The notes under the pieces were generated by a model, which had not been told where the DNA came from, did not search any database, and was given only the letters and a program-made list of their open reading frames with translations. Shown here one piece after another: positions 1 through 7,667 of a DNA stretch of 64,000 bases. Position numbers and translations under genes: made by a program. The first letter of the stretch is position 1, and every line of letters starts with the position of its first letter. Source of the DNA: Microbacterium sp. SORGH_AS_0888 (GTDB lineage: Bacteria > Actinomycetota > Actinomycetes > Actinomycetales > Microbacteriaceae); NCBI RefSeq assembly GCF_030818905.1, contig NZ_JAUTAZ010000001.1:1736001-1800000 (forward strand), given 5' to 3'.

Positions 1-1
1 A

Positions 2-931
2 CGCGGCGGCCATCGCGCGGTCGACGCGGCGGAGCTCGGCGCCACCGAGATCTGCGTACAGGGGATGCTGCCGCCCACCGAGGACGCCGGCGGCTACCTC
101 GAGGTCATCCGGGCGATCCGCGCCGCGGCTCCCGGCATCCACCTGCACGCGCTGCGGCCGCAGGACGTCCACGACCTCGCCGATCGCACCGGCCTCGGGC
201 TCGACGGCGCGCTCGCGGCGATGCGAGCGGCGGGCGTCGACACCGTGCCGGGCACGGGCGTGAAGGTGCTGTCGGAGCGGGTGCGCGGCATCGTCGCCCC
301 CGGCGACCTCGACATCGACCGCTGGGTCGAGGGCATCACGGCGGCGCACCGGGCGGGCTTCTCCTCGACGAGCGTGCTGTTCTACGGTCACGTGGAGACC
401 GCGCACGAGCGCATCGTGCATCTGCGCCGGCTCCGCGACATCCAGAGCCTCTCCGCCACTCCCCCTCTGGACGTCCCCCTTTTGGATGTCCCACTTTCGA
501 CCGCTCAGAGCCCCTCAGACCGGTCGAAAGTGGGACATGCCCAGCGGGAGTCCCCCGGCGGGTTCACGGAGTTCGTGCCGATCCCGCTGCCGGGGCCGCA
601 GGGCGGCGTGCCGCTCGTCGCGGACCGCTCCCCGCTCGACGAGCACCGCGCCATGGTGGCCGTGTCGCGGCTGCTGCTGGCGGGCAGCATCCGCCACATC
701 CAGATCCCGTGGACGCGCCACGACACCGCGACGACGGCGGCGCTGCTGCAGGCCGGCGGCGACGACCTCGGCGGCACGCTGCTCGACGGGCGCGTGCGTC
801 CCGAGACCGGCATCGAGCACGGTCACGAGCTGACCCTGGACGCCGCCGCCCGCCTCGTGCGTCCGCTGTTCCGTCCGCTCCGGCAGCGCGCGACCGACTA
901 CGGCGACGCCGGCCGGAAGCCGACCGCCTGA
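2..931 (+). CDS. cofH: FO synthase, CofH domain (FbiC/CofH), 5'-truncated by window edge
   Basis: This is the C-terminal part of 7,8-didemethyl-8-hydroxy-5-deazariboflavin (FO) synthase, the radical-SAM step that couples a tyrosine-derived radical to the flavin precursor in coenzyme F420 synthesis. The frame is open from base 2. Visible family signatures are GATEICVQG near the left edge, FYGHVETAHERIVHLRRLRD, and GGFTEFVPIPLPG. The radical-SAM CxxxCxxC lies upstream of the window, so fused FbiC and stand-alone CofH cannot be told apart. Between RDIQ and GGFTEFVP, where the family usually has only a few residues, there are about 35 extra residues encoded by a palindromic repeat (467-540) that stays in frame. 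The stop overlaps the next start (TGATG). Neighbours fgd, cofC and cofD support the F420 role. Confidence 0.9.
   Translation, partial: RGGHRAVDAAELGATEICVQGMLPPTEDAGGYLEVIRAIRAAAPGIHLHALRPQDVHDLADRTGLGLDGALAAMRAAGVDTVPGTGVKVLSERVRGIVAPGDLDIDRWVEGITAAHRAGFSSTSVLFYGHVETAHERIVHLRRLRDIQSLSATPPLDVPLLDVPLSTAQSPSDRSKVGHAQRESPGGFTEFVPIPLPGPQGGVPLVADRSPLDEHRAMVAVSRLLLAGSIRHIQIPWTRHDTATTAALLQAGGDDLGGTLLDGRVRPETGIEHGHELTLDAAARLVRPLFRPLRQRATDYGDAGRKPTA
467..540 (+). repeat. GTCCCACTTT three-box palindromic element, copy 1 (inside cofH)
   Basis: A lone half-site (469-483) is followed by a perfect 18-bp inverted repeat, 486-503 against 521-538, starting ATGTCCCACTTT and closing AAAGTGGGACAT. The same layout (half-site, short spacer, hairpin) recurs at 7554-7630, 49478-49554 and 62335-62410. 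This copy lies inside a coding region and is read through without a stop. Confidence 0.85.
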
Positions 932-2412
932 TGCTCGACACCGCGATCGTGGGCGCCGGCTTCGCCGGGCTCGGCATGGGGATGGCGCTGCGCGAGGCGG
1001 GGCGGTCCGACATCGCCGTGCTCGAACGGGGGGCGGATGTCGGGGGCACCTGGCGCGACAACACCTACCCGGGGGTCGCGTGCGATGTGCCGAGTCACCT
1101 CTACGGCTTCGCGCGGCGGCCGAACCCCGGATGGTCGGGCGTCTACGCCGAGGGCGCCGAGATCCAGGACTACCTGCGCCGCGCCGCGGCAGGCCTCGCC
1201 CCCCAGCTGCGGCTGCGCACACCGCTGCTCGGGGCCACGTGGGCCGGGGCGGCGTGGCGGCTCGAGACGGGCGGGCCCGATCCCGGAGTCACCTGGGCGC
1301 GCAGCCTCGTGCTCGCCTGCGGCCGGCTCACCGAGCCGCGCATCCCCGCCATCCGGGGGCTCGAGACGTTCGCCGGTCCGATGTTCCACACGGCCCGGTG
1401 GGACCATTCGACCCCTCTCGCGGGCACCCGCGTCGCGGTCGTCGGCACCGGCGCCTCGGCCGTGCAGCTCGTGCCCGAGCTCGTCCGTCGCGGCGCGCGC
1501 GTCACGCTGTTCCAGCGCACGCCGGCATGGATCGTGCCCCGTGAAGGGCGACGGTACACGGATGCCGAACGCCACCTTTTCGCGACACGCCCCGACGAGC
1601 TCGCCGCGCTCCGCGACCAGCTCTACCTCGAGGGCGAGGAACGCTACGCCTCCCGGTCGGGGGATGCCGAGGCCGCCGCGGCGGCGGAGGCCGTCGCCCG
1701 CGCGCACCTGGCCGCGCAGGTCGCCGACCCGGACCTGCGCCGGGCACTGACGCCCGACTACGCGTTCGGGTGCAAGCGCGTGCTGCTCTCGGACGACTTC
1801 TACCCGGCGCTCTCGTCCGGTGCCGTGACGTTCGAGCCGTCCGCCCTGTCCGCCGTCGAGGCGGGCGAGCTGGTCGCCGCATCCGGTGCCCGCTACCGCG
1901 CGGACGTCCTCGTGCTCGCGACCGGTTTCGCGTCGTCGCAGCAGCCCTACGCCGACCTCGTGCGCGGCGAGCACGGCACGCTGGCCGAGCACTGGTCGGG
2001 TGGGATGACCTCGTACGCGTCGACCGTGGTCGCCGGCTTCCCGAACCTCTTCGTGCTGAACGGGCCCAACGCCTCCCTCGGGCACAACTCGTCCGTGCTG
2101 ATGGCCGAGGCGCAGGCCGAGTACGTCGTGCGCGCCCTCGCGCTGCGCGACGAGCGCGGTGGTGTGCTGCGCGTTCGCCCGGACGCCGAGAAGACCTACA
2201 CCGCGCGGATCGACGAGGCCGCCGCATCCACGCCCTGGATCGCCGGCGGATGCGAGAACTGGTACACCGACGAGCGGTCCGGACGGCTCACGCTGCTGTG
2301 GCCCGGCACGGTGGACGCCTTCCGCGCGATGCTCCGCGGCAGTCGTGGCGACGAGTTCGACACCGGCAGCAACCGACCCCGCGATCCGTCGCGGACGAGA
2401 GGAGAACCATGA
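931..2412 (+). CDS. Flavin-containing / Baeyer-Villiger-type monooxygenase
   Basis: Predicted cytosolic FAD- and NADPH-dependent monooxygenase of 493 aa. The N-terminus shows an FAD Rossmann motif GAGFAG (about residues 8-13). It is followed by GGTWRDNTYPGVACD, the signature FxGxxxHxxxWD (FAGPMFHTARWD) that marks type I Baeyer-Villiger monooxygenases, a second nucleotide-binding motif GTGASA, and ATGF near the C-terminal third. The start at 931 was chosen because the Rossmann fold begins directly after it and it overlaps the cofH stop; the frame is open further upstream, but that extension is arginine-rich and resembles no family. It ends in an ATGA overlap with fgd, so it is probably co-transcribed with the F420 genes. 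The substrate is unknown. A direct F420 role is not implied by the family, which uses NADPH. Confidence 0.85.
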   Translation: MLDTAIVGAGFAGLGMGMALREAGRSDIAVLERGADVGGTWRDNTYPGVACDVPSHLYGFARRPNPGWSGVYAEGAEIQDYLRRAAAGLAPQLRLRTPLLGATWAGAAWRLETGGPDPGVTWARSLVLACGRLTEPRIPAIRGLETFAGPMFHTARWDHSTPLAGTRVAVVGTGASAVQLVPELVRRGARVTLFQRTPAWIVPREGRRYTDAERHLFATRPDELAALRDQLYLEGEERYASRSGDAEAAAAAEAVARAHLAAQVADPDLRRALTPDYAFGCKRVLLSDDFYPALSSGAVTFEPSALSAVEAGELVAASGARYRADVLVLATGFASSQQPYADLVRGEHGTLAEHWSGGMTSYASTVVAGFPNLFVLNGPNASLGHNSSVLMAEAQAEYVVRALALRDERGGVLRVRPDAEKTYTARIDEAAASTPWIAGGCENWYTDERSGRLTLLWPGTVDAFRAMLRGSRGDEFDTGSNRPRDPSRTRGEP

Positions 2413-3425
2413 CAACCCTCCCCCTGCGCCTGGGATACAAGGCTTCGGCCGAGCAGTTCCCGCCCGACGAGCTGGCAGACTACGCGGTGCTCGCGGAGGA
2501 GATGGGCTTCGACTCCGTCTTCATCTCCGACCACTTCCAGCCGTGGATGCACGAGGGCGGACACGCCCCGGCGGCGATCCCGTGGCTCGGCGCCGTCGGC
2601 GCGCGCACCTCCCGGGTCGTCCTCGGCACGAGCGTGCTGACGCCCACCTTCCGCTACCACCCGGCCGTCGTGGCCCAGGCCTTCGCGACGCTCGGCGTGC
2701 TCTACCCGGGGCGCATCGTGCTCGGCGTCGGCACCGGTGAGGCCCTCAACGAGGTCACGCTCGGTCTCGACTGGCCCGACGCTCCCGAGCGCTTCCAGCG
2801 GCTCAAGGAGTCGATCACGCTCATCGAGAAGCTGTGGGAGGGCGAGCGCGTCACGTTCGAGGGCAACTTCTGGCACGTGACGGATGCGACGGTGTACGAC
2901 CGGCCGACGACGCCGGTGCCGATCTACATCGGCGCCGCGGGACCGGCGGCGACCCGTCTCGCGGGCCGCATCGCCGGCGGGTTCATCACGACCAGCGGCA
3001 AGGACCCGAAGCTCTACACCGACACGCTGCTGCCCGCCCTGGCCGAGGGCATCGAGAAGGCGGGGCGCGCGGCGGACGAGGTCGACACGCTCATGGAGGT
3101 CAAGGTCTCGTACCACCCCGACCACGCCACGGCGCTGGAGAAGACGCGATTCTGGGCGCCCCTCGCCCTCTCGCCCGAGGAGAAGATGGGCGTGCACGAC
3201 CCGATCGAGATGCAGCGGCGCGCCGCCGAGCTGCCGATCGAGCGGGCGGCGTCGCGGTTCATCGTCTCGACCGACCCGGACGAGCACGTCGAGAAGATCG
3301 CCCGCTACGTCGAGCTCGGATTCCGGCACCTGGTGTTCCACGACCCCGGCGCCGACCAGGCCGAGTTCCTCCGGATGTACGGCGCCGAGATCCTGCCGCG
3401 ACTGCGCGCCCGCTTCGGCGCGTGA
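2409..3425 (+). CDS. fgd: F420-dependent glucose-6-phosphate dehydrogenase
   Basis: Luciferase-like (LLM class) F420-dependent oxidoreductase of 338 aa, predicted to oxidise glucose 6-phosphate to 6-phosphogluconolactone while reducing F420. Similarity to mycobacterial Fgd1 runs the whole length: LGYKASAEQF at the N-terminus, SDHFQPW with His42 and Trp46 at the positions of the catalytic His40/Trp44, and GVGTGEALNE with Glu111 at the position of catalytic Glu109. Also visible are TSGK and SDPDEHVEKI-type segments typical of Fgd. A good ribosome binding site (gaggaga) precedes the ATG. The gene overlaps its neighbours at both ends (ATGA and GTGA), consistent with one operon that makes and reduces F420. 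Confidence 0.92.
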   Translation: MTTLPLRLGYKASAEQFPPDELADYAVLAEEMGFDSVFISDHFQPWMHEGGHAPAAIPWLGAVGARTSRVVLGTSVLTPTFRYHPAVVAQAFATLGVLYPGRIVLGVGTGEALNEVTLGLDWPDAPERFQRLKESITLIEKLWEGERVTFEGNFWHVTDATVYDRPTTPVPIYIGAAGPAATRLAGRIAGGFITTSGKDPKLYTDTLLPALAEGIEKAGRAADEVDTLMEVKVSYHPDHATALEKTRFWAPLALSPEEKMGVHDPIEMQRRAAELPIERAASRFIVSTDPDEHVEKIARYVELGFRHLVFHDPGADQAEFLRMYGAEILPRLRARFGA

Positions 3426-4015
3426 GCTGGACCGTCGTCGTCCCGCTGAAGCCGGCGGCGCGCGGCAAGTCCCGGCTCACCGGGGCGTCGGTCGAGCTCG
3501 TGCGTGCCATCGGTCTCGACACCGTGACCGCCGCGGTGGGTGCGGCATCCGTCGTCCGCGTGGTCGTGGTCACCTCGGATGCGGCGACCGCGGCGGCCGT
3601 CGCGGATGACGCGCGGGTGACCGTGGCCCCCGACCCGGGCGCGGGGCTCAACGCCGCGATCGCGGCGGGGGTTGCTGTGGCGGGTGCGGGGCCGGTGGCG
3701 GCACTGCTCGGCGATGTTCCCGCCCTCGTGCCGGCCGAGCTCGACCTCGCGCTCGGCCTCGCCGCCCGGCATCCGCGCTCCGTGGTGCCGGATGCCGAGG
3801 GCACCGGCTCGACCCTCGTCACCGCCGCAGGGGTGCCGTGGGAGTCGGCGTTCGGCCCCGACTCGTTCGCCCGGCACCTGGCGCTCGGGTGCGTCCCGCT
3901 GGCGGTGGATGCGGCATCCGGCCTGCGACGCGACGTCGACACGCTGGCGCAGCTGCGCGCCGTGCTCGACCGTGCCGGGCCCCTCACCCGCGCGGCGTGG
4001 ACCGCCGGGGCCTGA
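3422..4015 (+). CDS. fbiD: 2-phospholactate / phosphoenolpyruvate guanylyltransferase (CofC/FbiD)
   Basis: This 197-aa nucleotidyltransferase activates 2-phospholactate or phosphoenolpyruvate with GTP, supplying the donor for CofD/FbiA in F420 synthesis. The N-terminus VVVPLKPAARGKSRL is the characteristic GTP-binding start of CofC. Further matches are GAGLNAAIAAG, ALLGDVPAL, VPDAEGTGSTL and the terminal GLRRDVDT. Initiation is at GTG 3422, overlapping the fgd stop as GTGA. The next intact F420 gene, cofD/fbiA, lies about 4.4 kb away on the other strand, separated by an insert. A decayed copy of this gene's 3' half is found at about 6136-6420. Confidence 0.9.
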   Translation: MSWTVVVPLKPAARGKSRLTGASVELVRAIGLDTVTAAVGAASVVRVVVVTSDAATAAAVADDARVTVAPDPGAGLNAAIAAGVAVAGAGPVAALLGDVPALVPAELDLALGLAARHPRSVVPDAEGTGSTLVTAAGVPWESAFGPDSFARHLALGCVPLAVDAASGLRRDVDTLAQLRAVLDRAGPLTRAAWTAGA

Positions 4016-4050
4016 ACCCGCTCCCGCGCCCGGGCTCGCGGCGCGCTCCG

Positions 4051-4102
4051 CCCCTCCGCCCTCCCCCCAGTCCCTCCGCCCTCCCCCCAGTCCCTCCGCC
4101 CT
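4051..4102. repeat. 20-bp tandem repeat downstream of cofC
   Basis: The pyrimidine-rich unit tccctccgccctccccccag occurs about 2.6 times in tandem (period 20) in the 299-bp intergenic region after cofC. A single unit is kept in the decayed duplicate near 6421-6440. Apart from this and the adjacent hairpin, no gene is seen in 4016-4314. Confidence 0.7.
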
Positions 4103-4108
4103 ACCCAC

Positions 4109-4178
4109 CTGCGGGGATTGTGCCCGACACGCCGCGCCACACGGCTCCACCCCGGCGTGTCGCCCACGATCCCCGCAG
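4109..4178. repeat. Long imperfect hairpin downstream of cofC, copy 1
   Basis: Two 26-nt arms (4109-4134 and 4153-4178) beginning CTGCGGGGAT and ending ATCCCCGCAG pair with three mismatches around an 18-nt loop. It could act as a terminator for the F420 operon, but there is no U-run. A second, more degenerate copy lies at 6447-6515 inside the duplicated block. Confidence 0.65.
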
Positions 4179-4301
4179 TTGCGGATGGATGCCGCGACGC
4201 CCCACACGCCCGATCGGCTCGGGCGAGAACCGGCCGGCCCGAAGGCTGGCCGCGCGGTCACGGCCGTAGACCCGGTGCCCGCCAGAACACCCTGCTGCCT
4301 G

Positions 4302-4307
4302 TAGCGT
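4302..4307 (+). promoter_or_regulatory. Putative -10 box (TAGCGT), leaderless promoter
   Basis: TAGCGT lies 7 nt before ATG 4315 with no ribosome binding site in between. This is the same geometry as other genes in the window and suggests leaderless transcription. Confidence 0.4.
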
Positions 4308-4314
4308 CACACAC

Positions 4315-4659
4315 ATGGTGCAGGCCTCTCCGCTCGAACGTGCTCGACCGTCATGGCGGCTTCTGACAACGGCGACGGTCTTCGGCGCCGTCACCATCGC
4401 CCTCATCTGGTCTCTCGCGGTGCCGTACGGGGTACTCGTGTGCGCCGCCGATTCGACCGCCTGCTATCCGCAGTTTCGCGCAGGAAGCGGCGTGATCGCT
4501 TCCTGCGCGGTCGCTGTCCTCCTGGCAGGAACGGTCACCGTCGGCATGTTCGCCCCGCGCCTTCGCGGCATCATCATCAGCGGAGTCGCTGTTCTCGGTG
4601 CGGCGCCTCTCGTCACATACGTCGCCATCTCTTACAGTCCGGGTTTCGAGCTCGGCTGA
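4315..4659 (+). CDS. Small membrane protein, unknown function
   Basis: A 114-aa protein with three predicted membrane segments: about residues 16-36, 60-80 and 85-107. A Cys-containing loop (VCAADSTACYPQF) lies between the first two. I recognise no family. It starts at ATG 4315, right after a TAGCGT box. It sits at the left end of an AT-richer insert between cofC and the decayed cofC/tauE block, next to a secreted protease gene. The 151-aa membrane protein at 6770-7225, in the second part of the insert, has a similar size and style but no clear sequence match. Confidence 0.6.
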   Translation: MVQASPLERARPSWRLLTTATVFGAVTIALIWSLAVPYGVLVCAADSTACYPQFRAGSGVIASCAVAVLLAGTVTVGMFAPRLRGIIISGVAVLGAAPLVTYVAISYSPGFELG

Positions 4660-4736
4660 GAGATCATCGCTATGAATCTTGACATACCAAAAGACCCCCG
4701 TTGCGTTGTGAGCGTAATCAAAGATTAGGGGGAATC

Positions 4737-6049
4737 ATGACTACACGTCGCTCATTTTTGCTAGTCGCGATTGCGAGCGCGACCCTATCCATCGCACTGG
4801 GAAACGCCAGCTACGCAGCGCCGACAACCTCAGAAGTCAATCCCGAGCATGTCGGACTTATCCCCTTCAACGCTCCGATCCCCGAGGGGCTGGACCGCGC
4901 GGAACCGATTGCGATGGAATCTGGAATCTAGAGTTCACTGAAGCAGGATCCAAGGTGAATTCATACATTTGGAATGAAGATTCCGAAAGCTTGTCGATAT
5001 ACAGCGCGGAATCTTTCGAATACTGGGAACCTTTAATCACGAAACACTTTCCGGACGAGCGAGTACACCTCGTTCCCGCAAAGACATCACAGGAGGAAAT
5101 AGAAAAACTCACGTCGATCGTGGTTGCGACCGGCGGAAAGCTCTCCGATGGGACGCAGGTCGTCACTGTTGTGCCCGAGAACGACGGAGCCTACGTCACC
5201 ATCGGCGTACAACAATCTGACGGCATGGTGCTACCTTCTAGCGAAGCCCTACGAAAAGCACTCGGTACCCCCGTGCCCCTCATCGTCGAAGCTGCCTCCG
5301 ATGTGGCGTCGGCTCAGCGCAACATCTCGCCGATTTCTACCATCTGGGTGGGCGGCGCGGTCGACAGTAGCGGTATCACAGATGGCTACTACACGAAGTG
5401 CAGCACGGCCTTTCGGATTGGGAATTTGACAGATTCAACGGTCGGAATGCTATCGGCCGATCATTGCGGCAGCGGGAAGCCAACGAATTCTTGGTACTTT
5501 TCTACGAATCAGACATCAACAAGTTCATTGGGAACCTACCAGGGTTCACTAGCTAGCGTCTGGCCTGTCTCGGACACTGCTCTATGGACAGGTGGAAACG
5601 TGTCCAAACTCTACCCGATACTCTTAACCGGCGACCACAATGATCCAAACACATCGCAACTTGTCAGAGGCGGCAACTACCCGGCTGTCGGAACGGAAGT
5701 GTGCTACTCCGGTTCCCAGTCTGGAAACGTCTGCAGCAACGATGTTCTATATCAGAACGTAACGGTCTGCTATCCGGGCTCAAACTGTTATTCAAGCCTC
5801 ACTTGGACAAGCCAGCAGTCCGATGTTCCTGCTGCCGGAAACGGCGATAGTGGCGGCCCCGTTTACCAAATGGTGAATGGCTTGCTCAAGGCATCGGGAG
5901 TGATTAGCGGAATCATCAACGGCACATCCACGTGCACCGGCGAACCTGGCTCTTCCGGGGGACGACAGTGTAGTTCGGTTGCACTTTTCGCTCCGATTGC
6001 AGCAGCCCTAGGCGGCTCCAGCAGTTGGGGGTTGTCTTACTATCCGTGA
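4737..6049 (+). pseudogene. Secreted trypsin-like (S1) serine protease, frameshifted after the signal peptide
   Basis: The first reading frame starts at ATG 4737 behind aggggga and encodes a signal peptide (MTTRRSFLLVAIASATLSIA) plus a short propeptide, stopping at 4931. The downstream frame (open from about 4905, first usable GTG at 4955) continues without a gap in sense: DGIWNLEFTEAGSKVNSYIW. The protease domain shows SADHCG (His), SDTALW (candidate Asp) and GNGDSGGPVY (Ser), the chymotrypsin-fold triad of streptogrisin-like secreted enzymes. It has several Cys residues likely to form disulfides. The shift near 4914-4930 equals one missing base (or two extra). Base composition is clearly lower in GC than the flanks, which suggests transfer. 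Expression as an intact enzyme is doubtful unless the shift is a sequencing error. Confidence 0.75.
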
Positions 6050-6135
6050 GCCACGGGTCGCGCCAACAGCGACTTGAGGAGCCGAATAGGGATATGACAT
6101 TTCCCCGGGCAAGCCCAATGATATCGCCGAAGGGC

Positions 6136-6545
6136 TCCGGCGCAGGGCTCAACGCGGCGATCGCGGCAGCGGTTGTTAGCGGGCATCGGACCGATGGCGG
6201 CGCAGCTCGGCGATGCTCCCACCCTCATGTCGGCTGAGTTCGCGTTCGGCCTTGCCCGGCATCCGCGTTCCGTAGTGCCGGATGACGAGGGCACACCGGC
6301 TCTACCCTCGTCGCCGCCGCGGGGCGCCGTGGGAGTCTGCGTTCGACCCCGACTTGTTCGCCTGGCACCTTGATCTCGGGGCTGTCCCACTCATGCTCGA
6401 CGTCGCGGCCGGGCTCCGCCCTCCCCAGTCCCTCCGCCCTGCCCACCTGCGGGCATTCCGCCCGACACGCCACGCCACACGGCCCCACCCGGCGTGTCGC
6501 CCACGATCCGCGCAGTTGCGGATGGATGCCGCGACGCCGGGCTCC
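6136..6545 (+). pseudogene. Decayed duplicate of the cofC 3' half and its downstream region
   Basis: By eye the stretch from ggctcaacgcggcgatcgcgg onward tracks 3641-3930 of cofC, including the LGDVPAL and HPRSVVPDAEG coding regions, but with frame-breaking indels. It then jumps about 100 bp and continues with the cofC downstream region (pyrimidine repeat, hairpin, gttgcggatggatgccgcgacgcc). No open frame is retained. With the following tauE remnant it keeps the order cofC-tauE, so it is a second, degraded copy of that junction. Confidence 0.75.
6447..6515. repeat. Long imperfect hairpin, copy 2
   Basis: Counterpart of the 4109-4178 hairpin within the duplicated block. The inner arms around CGACACGCC/GGCGTGTCG are kept while the outer arms have drifted. 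Confidence 0.55.
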
Positions 6546-6554
6546 TGAGTCGCG

Positions 6555-6665
6555 CCCTCAGAACAGCAGATACACGGCGCCGACCACGATGAAACGATCC
6601 CGAGCCGATCGAAGACCGCCTGGTTCGGCCGACCGGCGAGCGATCCCCGGCCGAGCTGCGTTCCG
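6555..6665 (-). pseudogene. Decayed duplicate of the tauE 3' end
   Basis: The bases around cagaacagcagatacacggcg closely match 7664-7780, the C-terminal codons and stop region of the intact tauE gene on the minus strand, with several substitutions and small gaps. It follows directly on the cofC remnant. Only the last 30 or so codons are recognisable. Confidence 0.65.
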
Positions 6666-6769
6666 CCAACTCCCGCGCGGCCGGCACCTCATAGCACATG
6701 GTGCTCGCGCACGAGCCGGTCATCAACCATTCGCCGTTACAGGCGATAAGTCCCCGAGGACAGGCCGAC

Positions 6770-7225
6770 TCACAGTCCTTCGATGCCGCAGACAGCATGC
6801 TCAGCGGACATGACGAAAAGCTGACCGCCCCACACGATCTCGTTGACCACGATCGCGAAAACCGTCGCCACCAGCAGAACGGCCAACGCGAGGCATATGC
6901 CCGCACCACGTCGGCTTCGTTGGCTTGCACCGATCGCGATCAGCGGCACCCCAACCGTGACGTACGTGACGACGAGAGGAAAGCCTCCGAGAAGCGCACC
7001 GGCGCGAGCCTGCGAAGAACCTGCGACGACGGCCTTGCACCGCTCGGTCATCTCCTCGGAAAACGCGAGTCCGTACCAGAACCACGCGATGGCGATAAGA
7101 ACGAGACCGACAACCGCGACCACCCAGAACCAGGTACTCGCACTCTTGAAGAGCCAAACGGCTGACGGTTGGCGCTCATTGCCCTGAGTGCCCAGACCTG
7201 CCAACTCCTCACCGAAAGGACTCAT
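6770..7225 (-). CDS. Membrane protein, unknown function
   Basis: A 151-aa protein with a polar N-terminus and four likely membrane segments, at about residues 32-52, 78-98, 108-122 and 122-140. The second loop contains a Cys (MTERCKAVVAG), and another Cys sits near the C-terminus (AEHAVCGIEGL). No family is recognised. It lies alone in the second part of the insert, between the decayed tauE copy and the palindromic element at 7554. Base composition is slightly lower in GC than the core genes. Confidence 0.55.
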   Translation of the reverse strand: MSPFGEELAGLGTQGNERQPSAVWLFKSASTWFWVVAVVGLVLIAIAWFWYGLAFSEEMTERCKAVVAGSSQARAGALLGGFPLVVTYVTVGVPLIAIGASQRSRRGAGICLALAVLLVATVFAIVVNEIVWGGQLFVMSAEHAVCGIEGL

Positions 7226-7553
7226 GCCACCTCTGAATCACGTAGTACAACTGCATGTGGCTTCGGCCGTAGACCATGTCCGTTGTCGCCATGACAACAA
7301 GTACGGATCACCTGACTCGGCGTCAGCCGTCCCAGGTTCGTTGTCGTCGCTCGCTCCACCTTTACCTGCGACAAGCAGCGGGCCGCACGAACTTGTCGCA
7401 GCACGCGTGAGTGACGGTCGACGAGCACGCTTGCGCAGTTGGTGGTCGGCTTCGGTCGGCATCGTCATCCCCTTCACGGCAACTGCTTTGTGATGTCCGG
7501 CGGCATCCGAATGGTTCCCACCGGGCTGTCGTCGAGGGGAGCTCTCGCCCCGG
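7226..7553. other. Non-coding stretch with a 10-bp inverted repeat
   Basis: I see no credible gene here. The only structure is a perfect inverted repeat CTGCGACAAG / CTTGTCGCAG at 7366-7375 and 7392-7401, able to form a small hairpin. Confidence 0.5.
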
Positions 7554-7630
7554 CATGTCCCACTTTGCACCGCTCGCGCGGTGGCTGAGCGGTGCAAAGT
7601 GGGACATGAATCGGTGCAAAGTGGGACATG
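7554..7630 (-). repeat. GTCCCACTTT three-box palindromic element, copy 2
   Basis: A perfect 21-bp inverted repeat (7554-7574 against 7588-7608) has outer sequence CATGTCCCACTTT and inner GCACCGCT. A further direct half-site, CGGTGCAAAGTGGGACATG, lies at 7612-7630. Orientation is opposite to copies 1 and 3. It sits just downstream of the tauE stop, at the right boundary of the insert. Confidence 0.85.
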
Positions 7631-7667
7631 AAGCGCTCCGCGACGCCGGGCGACCCGGATCGGGCAC

